DNA of 64,000 nucleotides from Aeromicrobium tamlense (GCF_013408555.1 NZ_JACBZN010000001.1:1488001-1552000); one strand, 5' to 3'. Positions 23,216-31,822 are shown, counted from the stretch's first letter. Translations and numbers: made by a program. The notes: generated from the sequence alone by a model not told the origin.

Positions 23216-25323
23216 GAGCCGACTCGTTGCAGCACCACGAGCGAACGCGGCGGAGCCGTGAAGCTGGCGAGGGCGCTGAGCGTCTCGGCACCCGGCTGCT
23301 CGACCGAGCCGGTCGAGCTGTCCACGACGACCTTCCATCCGGAGCCGTAGTCCTCGGGTGGGAGGGTGAACTCCGCCGGCTCGCTGTGGGCGTTGAACGC
23401 CAGCACGAACGAGTCGTCGGTGACCCGCATGCCGCGCGCGTCGCGGTCGGCGATCGCGTCACCGTTCAAGAACACCGCGATGGACTTGCCGAGCTCGTCC
23501 TCCCAGTTCTGCTCCTCCATCTCGTCTCCGGAGGGGGTGAACCACTCGATGTCCCGCAGCTCGTCGGCCTTGCGGACCGGCTTGCCCTCGAAGAACCGCC
23601 GGCGACGGAAGATCGGGTGACGCTGGCGGAAGGCCGCCAGCGCGGAGGTGAACTCCAGCAGCGCGCGCTCCTCCGCACGCGAGTCCCAGTCGACCCAGCT
23701 GACCTCGTTGTCCTGGCAGTACACGTTGTTGTTCCCGCCCTGGGACCGGCCGAGCTCGTCCCCGTGCAGGATCATCGGCACGCCCTGGGACAGCAGGAGG
23801 GTCGCCATCAGGTTGCGGCGCTGGCGGCGACGCAGCTCGAGGACCTCCTCGTCGTCGGTCGGCCCCTCGACGCCGCAGTTCCACGACCGGTTGTCGTCGG
23901 CACCGTCACGGCCGTCCTCGCCGTTCGCCTCGTTGTGCTTGTCGTTGTAGGTCACGAGGTCGTTGAGGGTGAACCCGTCGTGCGCCGTGACGAAGTTGAT
24001 CGAGGCGTACGGCCGCCGGCCGTTGTCCTGGTAGAGGTCGGACGATCCGGCGATGCGGGAGGCGAACTCGCCCAGCGTCGCGGGCTCCCCGCGCCAGAAG
24101 TCGCGCACGGTGTCGCGATAGAGGCCGTTCCACTCCGACCACAACGGCGGGAAGTTGCCGACCTGGTAGCCGCCGGGACCGACGTCCCAAGGCTCGGCGA
24201 TGAGCTTGACCTGGCTGACCACCGGGTCCTGCTGGACGAGCTCGAAGAACGTCGCGAGCTTGTCGACGTCGTAGAACTCGCGGGCGAGGGTCGCGGCGAG
24301 GTCGAAGCGGAAGCCGTCCACGTGCATCTCGGTGACCCAGTAGCGGAGCGAGTCCATGATGAGCTGCAGCGTGTGCGGGTGACGCACGTTCAGCGAGTTG
24401 CCGGTGCCGGTGTAGTCCATGTAGTGCTGCTCGTCGCCCTCGACGAGCCGGTAGTAGGCGCAGTTGTCGATGCCGCGCATCGACAGGGTCGGTCCGAGGT
24501 GGTTGCCCTCCCCCGTGTGGTTGTAGACGACGTCGAGGATGACCTCGATGTCGGCCTGGTGCAGCGCCCGCACCATGCCCTTGAACTCCTCCACCTGGCG
24601 GCCCGGGTGGGCGGCGTAGTCCGCGTGCGGCGCGAAGAAGCCGATCGTGTTGTAGCCCCAGTAGTTCGTCAGGCCCTTCTCGACCAGGTAGTGGTCGTTC
24701 AGGAACTGGTGCACGGGCAGCAGCTCGATCGCGGTCACGCCGATCGACTTCAGGTGCTCGACGATGGACGGATGCGCGATGCCGGCGTACGTGCCACGCA
24801 GGGACTCCGGGACGTCGGGGTGCGTCATCGTCAGGCCCTTGACGTGGGCCTCGTAGATCAGCGACTCGTTGTACGGCGTCCGCGGCAGCCGGTCGTTCGC
24901 CCAGTCGAAGTAGGGGTTGATGACGATCGAGTACGGCACGTGTCCCGCCGAGTCGTCCTCGTTCATCTGCTCGGGGTCGTCCAGGTCGTACGCGAACAAC
25001 GATCGGTCCCACTGGACCGGTCCCGAGATCGCCTTGGCGTACGGGTCGATCAGCAGCTTGGCGGGGTTGCAGCGGAAACCGCGCTCGGGGTCGTACGGGC
25101 CGTGCACCCGGAAGCCGTAGCGCTGTCCCGGCGCGACGCCGAGCAGGAACCCGTGGTGGACGAAGCCGTCGACCTCCTCGAGGCGGACGCGTGTCTCGTT
25201 GCCGGACTCGTCGAACAGGCAGAGCTCGACGAACTCGGCCGACTCGGAGAAGACGGCGAAGTTGGTGCCGGTCCCGTCGAACGTCGCGCCGAGCGGGTAA
25301 GCCGATCCGGGCCAGGGCTGCAC
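23212..25323 (-). CDS. glgX: Glycogen debranching enzyme
   Basis: The 703-residue GH13_11 isoamylase-type enzyme hydrolyses alpha-1,6 branches. CBM48 (about residues 1-130, SAYPLGATFDGTGTNFAVF) precedes the barrel. The nucleophile is in VDGFRFDLAATLARE, the acid/base in LIAEPWDVGPGGYQ and the third acid in NFVTAHDGFTLNDL. GTG at 25323 is chosen because GAGGAG sits five to six bases upstream and the product then begins at the conserved PWPGSAYPLG. It lies 22 bases downstream of malQ on the same strand. Confidence 0.95.
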   Translation of the reverse strand: MQPWPGSAYPLGATFDGTGTNFAVFSESAEFVELCLFDESGNETRVRLEEVDGFVHHGFLLGVAPGQRYGFRVHGPYDPERGFRCNPAKLLIDPYAKAISGPVQWDRSLFAYDLDDPEQMNEDDSAGHVPYSIVINPYFDWANDRLPRTPYNESLIYEAHVKGLTMTHPDVPESLRGTYAGIAHPSIVEHLKSIGVTAIELLPVHQFLNDHYLVEKGLTNYWGYNTIGFFAPHADYAAHPGRQVEEFKGMVRALHQADIEVILDVVYNHTGEGNHLGPTLSMRGIDNCAYYRLVEGDEQHYMDYTGTGNSLNVRHPHTLQLIMDSLRYWVTEMHVDGFRFDLAATLAREFYDVDKLATFFELVQQDPVVSQVKLIAEPWDVGPGGYQVGNFPPLWSEWNGLYRDTVRDFWRGEPATLGEFASRIAGSSDLYQDNGRRPYASINFVTAHDGFTLNDLVTYNDKHNEANGEDGRDGADDNRSWNCGVEGPTDDEEVLELRRRQRRNLMATLLLSQGVPMILHGDELGRSQGGNNNVYCQDNEVSWVDWDSRAEERALLEFTSALAAFRQRHPIFRRRRFFEGKPVRKADELRDIEWFTPSGDEMEEQNWEDELGKSIAVFLNGDAIADRDARGMRVTDDSFVLAFNAHSEPAEFTLPPEDYGSGWKVVVDSSTGSVEQPGAETLSALASFTAPPRSLVVLQRVGS

Positions 25324-25345
25324 AGGTTCTCCTCGATGGGTTGAG

Positions 25346-27289
25346 TCACACGGACGGCCGCGAGGCCTGTAGGGGGGCAATGCTTGCACGTACCCGGTGG
25401 TCGGCGAAGAACTCGTCGAGGCCCATCGGGAGCCGGATCCGCCAGTTGGGATACTCGTCGACCGTGCCGGGAAGATTGGGCTGCTGGACCTGGCCCGCGG
25501 CGTCGGCCGGTGAGCTGAGGACCAGGCGGGACGCGGCACGGGCGATCACCGCGTGGAGCGCGACGACGGGATCGTCCTCGTCGATGCCCTCGGCGCGGAG
25601 CAGGTCGAGCATGGCTGCACGATCGGCCGCGGCCTCGGCGTAGGCCTCCTCTGCCGACCCGGCCAGCAGGCCGAGCTCGGCCTGCACGCGGACGCGCTCG
25701 TCCCGGAGCCAGCCGGTGGCGGTGGGGAGGTCATGGGTGCTGATGCTGGCCATCGTCTCGGGTTCCCACTGCTCCGGCGGCACGTGAGGCTGGCCGGGCG
25801 CCTCCCAGTCGCGCTCGAACCAGAGCACGGCCGAGCTCAGCATCCCGCGCTCGTGCATCGTCTCGGTGACCACGTCCTCGACGGTCCCGAGATCCTCGCC
25901 CACCACGATGGCGCCGGCTCTCCACGCCTCCAGGGCCAGGATGCCCAGCATGACGTCCGCGTCGTAGTGGACGTAGGTGCCGCGGTGGGCCGGCTCGCCC
26001 GGCGGGATCCACCACAGTCGCCAGAGTCCGGCGATGTGATCGACACGGATGCCGTCGGCGTGGCGCAGGACGCTGCGGATGACGTCGCGGAAGGGCGCGT
26101 AGCCCGAGGCGGCGAGCCGGTCCGGGCGCCATGGGGGCAGCCCCCAGTCCTGGCCGAGCGGGTTGAAGGCGTCGGCCGGACACCCCACCCGGACGTCGGA
26201 GGCGAAGGCGTCCTGCTGCGCCCAGGCGTCCGCGCCGCCCGGATCCACGCCGACCGGCAGGTCGTGCACGATCCCGACGGCCATGCCCGCGTCGTGGGCG
26301 GCCGCGCGCGCCGTGTCGAGCTGCTCCCGGCACAACTCTTGGAGCCATGCATGGAAGGCGATGCGATCGGCGAGCGAGTCCTGCGCCTCGGCCACGGCGT
26401 CCCCGGCCGGGTCCCGCAGTGCCTCCGGCCACTCGCGCCAGTCGGCCCCGTGCAGCTCCGCCAGGGCCGAGAAGGTGGCGAACGCCCTCAGGTCAGGGTC
26501 GATCTGCTCCTGGTTCGGCGGTCGGGTCGCCCAGAGCAGCTCGAGAGCGTCCAGCTTCGCGGTCCAGACCTCGTCGTAGTCGATCAGCTCCGTCCTGGAG
26601 TCGGGCCTGAGCGCCAGCACGTCCCGCCGGGTCGTCTCGTCCGCTTCGAGGAACGCCGCCGTCTCGGTGACCCGGAGGTAGAGCGGGTTGGCGTAGCGCC
26701 GGCTGGACGGGGAGTAGGGCGACCGCTGCAGCGGCTTCGAGGGCACGAATGCCTGAACCGGGTTGACGAGCAGCACCCCAGCGCCCTGCTCGGTGCCGGC
26801 GCGCCGGGCCATCTCGGCGAGGTCGCCGTAGTCCCCCATGCCCCAGGACCGGTCGCTGCTCAGCGAGTACAGCTGCAGCATCCAGCCCCAGGTCCGCGGC
26901 ACCTCGGGCATGCGGCTCGGCGCGACGATCAGGGTCACGTCCTGGGTGTCCGTCATCAGTCGGTGCCACCCCAGCGGCAGGTCGGAGAGGCGCTCCACGC
27001 GTGACGAGGTGCCGTCCTCGAGCACCAGCGTCGCCGGGACATCCAGCTCGCGTGTGGCGCCGTCGGTCATCACGATCGTCGGCGGGAGGGCGGCCTGCGC
27101 CTCCCTCTGGCGCACCGCCTCGAGCTCACGCCGGATCGCCTCCGGGCCGCTCGCGTCGACGCCGAGCTGGGCCAGGACCGCCACGACGATGTCGTCGTCC
27201 ACCTGCACCATCTGGCGATCGGAGCCACGGAACGACGTGGCGACGTGGTGCGCGGCCGCCAGGTCGGCCAGCCCGCGGGAGGTCGTCAC
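25346..27289 (-). CDS. malQ: 4-alpha-glucanotransferase (amylomaltase)
   Basis: The 647-residue GH77 disproportionating enzyme transfers glucan segments between maltodextrins. The nucleophile is in IRVDHIAGLWRLWWIP, the acid/base in VVGEDLGTVEDVV and the third acid in ISTHDLPTATGW. The N-terminal 150 residues form the extra domain found in long bacterial MalQ. GTG at 27289 has no ribosome binding site but lies six bases after a -10-like CATGCT, so the message may be leaderless. It heads the eight-gene trehalose/glucan cluster. Confidence 0.93.
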   Translation of the reverse strand: MTTSRGLADLAAAHHVATSFRGSDRQMVQVDDDIVVAVLAQLGVDASGPEAIRRELEAVRQREAQAALPPTIVMTDGATRELDVPATLVLEDGTSSRVERLSDLPLGWHRLMTDTQDVTLIVAPSRMPEVPRTWGWMLQLYSLSSDRSWGMGDYGDLAEMARRAGTEQGAGVLLVNPVQAFVPSKPLQRSPYSPSSRRYANPLYLRVTETAAFLEADETTRRDVLALRPDSRTELIDYDEVWTAKLDALELLWATRPPNQEQIDPDLRAFATFSALAELHGADWREWPEALRDPAGDAVAEAQDSLADRIAFHAWLQELCREQLDTARAAAHDAGMAVGIVHDLPVGVDPGGADAWAQQDAFASDVRVGCPADAFNPLGQDWGLPPWRPDRLAASGYAPFRDVIRSVLRHADGIRVDHIAGLWRLWWIPPGEPAHRGTYVHYDADVMLGILALEAWRAGAIVVGEDLGTVEDVVTETMHERGMLSSAVLWFERDWEAPGQPHVPPEQWEPETMASISTHDLPTATGWLRDERVRVQAELGLLAGSAEEAYAEAAADRAAMLDLLRAEGIDEDDPVVALHAVIARAASRLVLSSPADAAGQVQQPNLPGTVDEYPNWRIRLPMGLDEFFADHRVRASIAPLQASRPSV

Positions 27290-27295
27290 CCGTCA

Positions 27296-27325
27296 AGCAT
27301 GGTCGGCTTCGACGGCCGCCGCCAA
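27296..27325 (-). promoter_or_regulatory. Candidate promoter of the malQ-led operon
   Basis: TTGGCG (27325-27320) and CATGCT (27301-27296) are separated by 18 bases on the minus strand. The malQ GTG follows six bases after the -10 box, consistent with leaderless transcription, which is common in actinobacteria. The -10 lacks the expected first T, so the call is tentative. Confidence 0.35.
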
Positions 27326-27386
27326 CCGAGGAGTGCGGCTTCCGACTCCCCGACCGGATAGAGTCCGGCCATCGATCGAGGAGAAG

Positions 27387-27656
27387 ATGCTCGTGTTCAC
27401 CCAGCGTCATGACTCACGTCCCGCACTCCAACAGGCCTTGGACGCAGCCTCCGGGCTGAAGCCCGGTTCCTGGGCCAGCGTCGAGGCACTGTCCATGCTG
27501 GCCGTCGAGGCGAGAGCCCATGGACGTCCCGAGGCGGACGACCTGTACGCGACCGCACGGAAGGCCGCGCAGGGCCTGAAGCACGGGTCGGTCGAGAGCG
27601 TGCGGGCCCTCACCTGGCTGGCCCGAGCCGAACGCGATCCGGGGCGCACCCCCTGA
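27387..27656 (+). CDS. Small hypothetical protein with an internal duplication
   Basis: The 89-residue protein has a strong ribosome binding site (GAGGAG ending two bases before ATG) and a -10-like TAGAGT at 27359-27364. It contains two related helical units of about 30 residues: ASGLKPGSWASVEALSMLAV and AQGLKHGSVESVRALTWLAR, each followed by an alanine/arginine-rich helix. This looks like a Sel1- or TPR-like pair of helix hairpins, but I do not recognise the family. It is divergent from malQ. Confidence 0.6.
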   Translation: MLVFTQRHDSRPALQQALDAASGLKPGSWASVEALSMLAVEARAHGRPEADDLYATARKAAQGLKHGSVESVRALTWLARAERDPGRTP

Positions 27657-27781
27657 TCACCGGGGTCGCCGGAGAGGGCCGTCAGCTCGAGGACACCGAG
27701 TGACTTTCACTCCACGGTGAGGTCCGGCGCCCGAGACGTGCCGCTGGCGGCTGACGGAGTAGGCGAGTGACCCGTCAAGCG

Positions 27782-27958
27782 TCAATCCTTGTCAGGAGTC
27801 ACGATGGCGAAGTCCGGGTCGCCCGGATCGAGCACGCCCGCGAGGCGGGACAGAACCGTCGCATCGCCACTGAGCTCGATGCCGGCGGACGCCAGCCTCT
27901 CCGCCGTCACGTCGCCCAGGGCGAGCGTGTGGAGCGAAGCTCGGGTCGCGGTCAGGGG
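27782..27958 (-). pseudogene. Detached C-terminal fragment of an alkylsulfatase
   Basis: The last 57 codons, ending in DPGDPDFAIVTPDKD, closely match the C-terminus of the intact alkylsulfatase at 28559-30460, including SAGIELSGDATVLSRL. Similarity stops abruptly near 27958 and upstream sequence is not protein-like. The fragment is in the same orientation and lies about 600 bases beyond the 3' end of the full gene, with the RNA locus between them. It is best read as a remnant of duplication, recombination or integration at the 3' end of such a gene. Confidence 0.75.
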
Positions 27959-28157
27959 TGGCGTCGGCTCCAGTCGGCTGCTCACCCTGATCGGGCTGAC
28001 GGGGGTCATCGTGACGGCGCTCGGACCGTGGGAGAGCCGGCCACTCGCCGAGTCCCGAGGCAGGGACGCCTGGATTCCCTTGCTCGAGGTGCTCCTGGTC
28101 GCCGCGACCTTGGGCTGGGTCTCCGCACACGGCGCCATCGTTCCGCCCGCACATGGA

Positions 28158-28198
28158 AAGTGGCCCCCGTCTGCGTTTGCGCAGATCAGGGGCCACTT
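28158..28198 (-). terminator. Intrinsic terminator of RNA locus 1
   Basis: A long hairpin: AAGTGGCCCC pairs with GGGGCCACTT, extended by TCTGCG/CGCAGA around a four-base loop. On the minus strand it follows the conserved RNA 3' end by six bases and is followed by CTTTCC rather than a long T-run, as is usual in high-GC genomes. Confidence 0.65.
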
Positions 28199-28203
28199 CG
28201 CAG

Positions 28204-28357
28204 GTGTGTCCGAGGGGGGACTTGAACCGGAGGGAGGCTCCTTGGCGTTCCGGGCAAAACCTGGATTGGCCTGCAATCCCGGTGCGCGGTTACCTACCGT
28301 TGTCTCCCGTTACCTCCGAAGCGTGCCCCCTGAGGGTGCACCGATCTTCAGTTCGTC
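28204..28357 (-). ncRNA. Putative structured RNA, copy 1
   Basis: A minus-strand locus of about 152 bases is paralogous to one at 50087-50245. The 3'-terminal 29 bases are identical between copies and include GGTTCAAGTCCCCCC, which resembles the T-arm and 3' end of a tRNA-Leu. The 5'-proximal 33 bases differ at one position and contain a hairpin (GTGC...GCAC). The middle is diverged but nearly equal in length; here CCGGG (28250-28254) can pair with CCCGG (28278-28282). A -10-like TACGCT (28369-28364) and the hairpin at 28158-28198 bracket the unit. No acceptor-stem 5' strand exists, so it is not an intact tRNA. I know of no matching family. Confidence 0.45.
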
Positions 28358-28558
28358 AAGCCAAGCGTAGTCATCGGCCCTGGTACATCCCGTCCGAGTA
28401 CGCCGTAGCGCTGCCGCGACCTCCAGGCCGCCTCGCAAGACGCCGACCGGCTGTCAACCGAGCATTGTCGACATGACTGCAGCAGCGCACTCAGCACCAC
28501 AGGTCATCACGTCACCGAACCGTGCAGCGCGCCCAGCGGTCCCTTTCGAGCCTCAGCC

Positions 28559-30460
28559 TCAGTCCTTGTCCGGCGTCACGATCGCGAAGTCGGGGTCGCC
28601 CGGGTCCAGGACACTCGCAAGCCGAGACAGGACGGTCGCATCGCCGCTCAGCTCGATGCCAGCGGACGCCAGCTTCTCCGCCGTCACTCCACCGAGGGCG
28701 AGCGCAGGAAGCGAGACCTTCGTCGCCGTCAGGGTCGCGTCGGCCTCATCGGACTGCTGAGCCGTGGTGTAGGTGAGCGCTCCGTTGGAGAGACGCAGTC
28801 GATAGCGCTCATCGAGGTCGGTGAGAACGACGTCGATGGTGAGCCTCTCGTCCCATGCCGCCGGACCATCGATCTGAATCGCGATCGCGTCGAAGAGCAA
28901 CCCGGGGGTGAGAGCGCTGACCACGTCGGCAGAGGCCGCGACGGTCGGCGTGCCGAAGGAGCCGTCGCGCAGCTCGGTCGCCCCTGAGAGGAAGAAGTTG
29001 CGCCAGATGCCGTTCTCGATTCCGTAGCCCAACTGCTCGAACGTGTCGGCGAGCAGCTCGCGTGCCGCGGCGTGGCCCTGCTCAGCGAAGACGACGTGGC
29101 TGAGGATCTCGGCCGCCCAGCGGTAGTCACCTTCCTCGTAGGCCTCTCGCGCGGCCTCGACGATCGCGTCGGCGCCGCCGGCGAGCTTGACGTAGCGCTG
29201 ACCCTGAGCCACGGGCGGGTGCTGCCACAGGTGGGCGGGATTGCCATCGAACCAGCCCATGTACCGCTGGTAGATCGCCTTGATGTCGTGACTCACCGAG
29301 CCGTAGTAGCCGCGAGCGTTCCACGCGTTCTCCAGGGCTGGGGGCAGTCGCAGCTCCTCCGCGATCTCGATCCCCGTCCATCCCTGGTTGATGAGTCGCA
29401 GCGTCTGGTCGTGCAGGTAGGCGTAGAGGTCCCGCTGCGTGTCGAGAAACTCGCGGATGCGGTCCTTGCCCCACGTCGGCCAGTGGTGCGACGCGAACAC
29501 GACCTCGGCCTCTCCCGCCCACAGGTCAATCGTCTCGGTGAGGTACTGCGACCACGCATGCGCATCGCGCACCAGAGCCCCCCGCAGGGTCAACAGGTTG
29601 TGCAGAGTGTGCGTGGCGTCCTCCGCAGCGCACAACGCCCGATGATCCGGGAAGTACACCAAGATCTCCACGGGGGCCTCGGTGCCGGGCGCGGACTGGA
29701 AGACCATGCGGACTCCGTCGACGACCTCCTCCTGACCGGTGTGCCTCACGTCCAGCGTCGGCGCGATCAGCGTGATCTCGCCCGTCGAGACCGTCTGGCC
29801 CAAGCCGGCGCCCACAGCACCACGCGGACCGCGCGCCAGCGCGGCCCCGAACATGTAGGCCGATCGGCGCGCCATGGCCGTCCCGGCGTAGACGTTCTCG
29901 GACGCGGCATGCTCCGTGAATCCGGCGGGCGCGATGATCGTGACGCGACCGGCATCGACGTCCTCCTGCGTCGTGACGCCCTTGACTCCTCCGAAGTGGT
30001 CGACGTGCGGATGCGTATAGATCACGCCGGTGACCGGGCGGTCGCCACGGTGCTCGCGATACAGCTCGAGCGCAGCCGCCGCCGTCTCCTTGGTGACCAA
30101 CGGGTCCAGGACGATGACGCCTTCGTCCCCCTCGATGAACGAGACGTTCGCGAGATCGAAGCCACGCACCTGGTAGATGCCCTCGACCACCTCGTACAGG
30201 CCCTGCTCGGCCACCAGCTTGGACTGACGCCACAGGCTGGGGTTCACCGTGTCCGGAGCGTCACCGGTGAGGAAGTCATACGTGTCGTTGTCCCAGACGA
30301 CGGTGCCCTCGTCGTTGGTTATCGCGTTCGGCGTGCGAGCGCCGAGGAAGCCCCTCCGCGCGTCCTCGAAGTCTCGAGTGTCGGAGAACGGAAGCCGCTC
30401 CAGCACCTCCTGCTGTCCCTCGACGACGATCCGTTCGGGGTCCTTCGGCGACACTGCCAT
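28559..30460 (-). CDS. Alkylsulfatase (SdsA1/BDS1-like, metallo-beta-lactamase fold)
   Basis: The 633-residue protein should hydrolyse alkyl sulfate esters to alcohol and sulfate. The di-zinc site appears in YTHPHVDHFGG (about residue 152), in EDATHTLHN and in ASHHWPTWG. A helical dimerisation domain (about 370-510) and an SCP2-like lipid-binding C-terminus follow, the standard order. No signal peptide is visible, so it is predicted cytoplasmic, unlike secreted Pseudomonas SdsA1. ATG at 30460 has GAGAGG eight bases upstream; GTG at 30463 is also possible. A 19-bp palindrome lies 74 bases upstream. Confidence 0.92.
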   Translation of the reverse strand: MAVSPKDPERIVVEGQQEVLERLPFSDTRDFEDARRGFLGARTPNAITNDEGTVVWDNDTYDFLTGDAPDTVNPSLWRQSKLVAEQGLYEVVEGIYQVRGFDLANVSFIEGDEGVIVLDPLVTKETAAAALELYREHRGDRPVTGVIYTHPHVDHFGGVKGVTTQEDVDAGRVTIIAPAGFTEHAASENVYAGTAMARRSAYMFGAALARGPRGAVGAGLGQTVSTGEITLIAPTLDVRHTGQEEVVDGVRMVFQSAPGTEAPVEILVYFPDHRALCAAEDATHTLHNLLTLRGALVRDAHAWSQYLTETIDLWAGEAEVVFASHHWPTWGKDRIREFLDTQRDLYAYLHDQTLRLINQGWTGIEIAEELRLPPALENAWNARGYYGSVSHDIKAIYQRYMGWFDGNPAHLWQHPPVAQGQRYVKLAGGADAIVEAAREAYEEGDYRWAAEILSHVVFAEQGHAAARELLADTFEQLGYGIENGIWRNFFLSGATELRDGSFGTPTVAASADVVSALTPGLLFDAIAIQIDGPAAWDERLTIDVVLTDLDERYRLRLSNGALTYTTAQQSDEADATLTATKVSLPALALGGVTAEKLASAGIELSGDATVLSRLASVLDPGDPDFAIVTPDKD

Positions 30461-30533
30461 CACGATGTCCTCTCCATGTCTTGGGACGATCTCGTCCCCG
30501 CTGTCATGGTCGATCTCGAGCGGACCCGCTCAC

Positions 30534-30552
30534 ATCACCCGTCGGAGGTGAT
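30534..30552. promoter_or_regulatory. 19-bp inverted repeat upstream of alkylsulfatase gene
   Basis: ATCACCCGTCGGAGGTGAT has perfect ATCACC/GGTGAT arms around seven bases. It lies between the 205-residue membrane protein gene and the alkylsulfatase gene. A related element occurs at 39918-39936 and a weaker one at 42829-42846, upstream of other genes of the same region. It is a candidate operator; the binding protein is unknown. Confidence 0.4.
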
Positions 30553-30577
30553 ACCCGCGGGCACGCGCAGCCGAATC

Positions 30578-31195
30578 TCAGATCTTGATCGGAAAGGTCA
30601 GCATGACGGCCACGCCGGCGAGGCCTATCGCGATCGCGAGCATGAGCAGCACCCGTCTCATGCGCGTGGCGATGTCGCGTTGCGAGAGTGCGGTCAGGAA
30701 GAGCACGAGAGCGAACAGGACCGTGAGCAGTGCGTAGTTGTCGCCTCGCTGGTTGTGGACGAGTGCCGCCTCGAACCTGTCGTCGGCGCGCTTGTTCAAG
30801 ACCGCTGCTTCGTTCGTGCCCGGCGGGACGTACTGCTCCATCCTGAACGGGCCGAGCGCTTGGCGGCCGTCGGCGTTCCACGCGTCGAACGCGACTCGAA
30901 ACTCGGGGGTGAACCGGTCCTCGATGAACGTCCTGAGCTCGTCCCGGTCGTCCTGCACGGCACGGACCCATTCGGTGTAGATGGTGAGGTCGTACTGCCG
31001 GGCGGCGTTCGCGCGGCTCTCTTCGGCGGTCGACTGGATGCGGGCTCCCGATGCCTGGCTGAAGGCGATCGACATCTCGCCACCCCACTTCGATGCCTCG
31101 AACCCGCACCACGCGGTCAGGACCGCGGTGATCGACAGGACGAAGACGCACACGACATCGAAGGTCTTCGTGAAGCTCTCGTCGGCTCGGCTCAT
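30578..31195 (-). CDS. Membrane protein with large polar domain, unknown family
   Basis: The 205-residue protein has one N-terminal membrane helix (about residues 13-32), a polar helical domain of about 110 residues (AEESRANAARQYDLTIYTEW), and two C-terminal helices (about 150-167 and 181-200). The topology recalls DUF4337-type proteins but I cannot assign it. ATG at 31195 is preceded by GGGGAG about ten bases upstream. It lies 15 bases downstream of the sortase gene and may belong to the same transcript. Confidence 0.7.
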   Translation of the reverse strand: MSRADESFTKTFDVVCVFVLSITAVLTAWCGFEASKWGGEMSIAFSQASGARIQSTAEESRANAARQYDLTIYTEWVRAVQDDRDELRTFIEDRFTPEFRVAFDAWNADGRQALGPFRMEQYVPPGTNEAAVLNKRADDRFEAALVHNQRGDNYALLTVLFALVLFLTALSQRDIATRMRRVLLMLAIAIGLAGVAVMLTFPIKI

Positions 31196-31210
31196 GGGGG
31201 TCCCACTCCC

Positions 31211-31822
31211 CTACTCGGTGTTTCCGACGGCAGTCGCGAAGATCACGGCGTTGCGGTCGTCGGTCGGTACGCACGTGATGACGGCCAATGCGTCGTGGTC
31301 GCTCTCTCCCCAGATGCGTGGGTCTGCCGCTGTCTCCTGCTTGGAGGCGATCATCGTTCCCGTGACCTGATAGCGGACCGAGCCGGCATCCAGGAGGTCG
31401 CCCGGGTGAACCCGCAGCGCTGGATTCGCCCCCTCGACGTCGACCAGGGCATTCCCCGGACCCCGGCCGCCGCGCACCGCATGCAGAGCAATCACCGACG
31501 TTCCGGGGCCGCCCAGCTCGGCCGTCTCGCGGTACCAGAAGGCGTCGGTCAGCGTCGGTGGATTGATCTCGCCGTTGGCGACGACGGCGCTCAGCAGAGG
31601 TACCGACAAGTCGACTGACGCCACCTCGAACCGCTCCCCCGTCTCGCGGACGGCCGACCCCTCCGCGTCCGGCCGACGATCCCACTCGACCGTCCGGCCG
31701 TCGAGGTCCTGGCTGGCGTACCCTGACGGGTCATCCCGCATCAGAAAGTAGGCGGCACCCAGCGCCAGGGCGAGGGCGAACGCCGCTGTCATGACGAGCA
31801 GGAGCGAGCGGCGGCTCGTCAT
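31211..31822 (-). CDS. Sortase (class E/F-like)
   Basis: The 203-residue protein has an N-terminal membrane anchor (LLLVMTAAFALALALGAAYFL) followed by a sortase beta-barrel. The catalytic histidine is in VIALHAVRGG (about 114), the cysteine in AVITCVPTDDR (about 183) and the arginine in the same segment. Length and the TC motif fit actinobacterial class E/F enzymes. Its ATG overlaps the stop of the giant surface-protein gene (ATGA), so it is probably a dedicated sortase that anchors that protein to the cell wall. Its exact class is not resolved. Confidence 0.82.
   Translation of the reverse strand: MTSRRSLLLVMTAAFALALALGAAYFLMRDDPSGYASQDLDGRTVEWDRRPDAEGSAVRETGERFEVASVDLSVPLLSAVVANGEINPPTLTDAFWYRETAELGGPGTSVIALHAVRGGRGPGNALVDVEGANPALRVHPGDLLDAGSVRYQVTGTMIASKQETAADPRIWGESDHDALAVITCVPTDDRNAVIFATAVGNTE

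Larger units (their letters stand above)
27657..28558. other. Gene-poor 900-base region: alkylsulfatase fragment and RNA locus
   Basis: This gap contains a detached alkylsulfatase C-terminal fragment (27782-27958), a strong hairpin (28158-28198), and the first of two related RNA-like loci (28204-28357). Between 27960 and 28140 the plus strand encodes two hydrophobic stretches (LLTLIGLTGVIVTALG, WIPLLEVLLVAATLGW) without a start signal, possibly a membrane-protein remnant. I see nothing supportable from 28371 to 28558. Confidence 0.5.

Noticed and set aside
27960-28140. Hydrophobic plus-strand reading frame between the alkylsulfatase fragment and RNA locus 1
   Set aside because: Two membrane-like stretches are present, but there is no start signal and the frame begins inside the antisense of the fragment, so I keep it only as a possible remnant.
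28204-28357. An intact tRNA gene
   Set aside because: Only a T-loop and acceptor 3'-like strand exist; the D arm, anticodon arm and 5' acceptor strand are missing in both copies.
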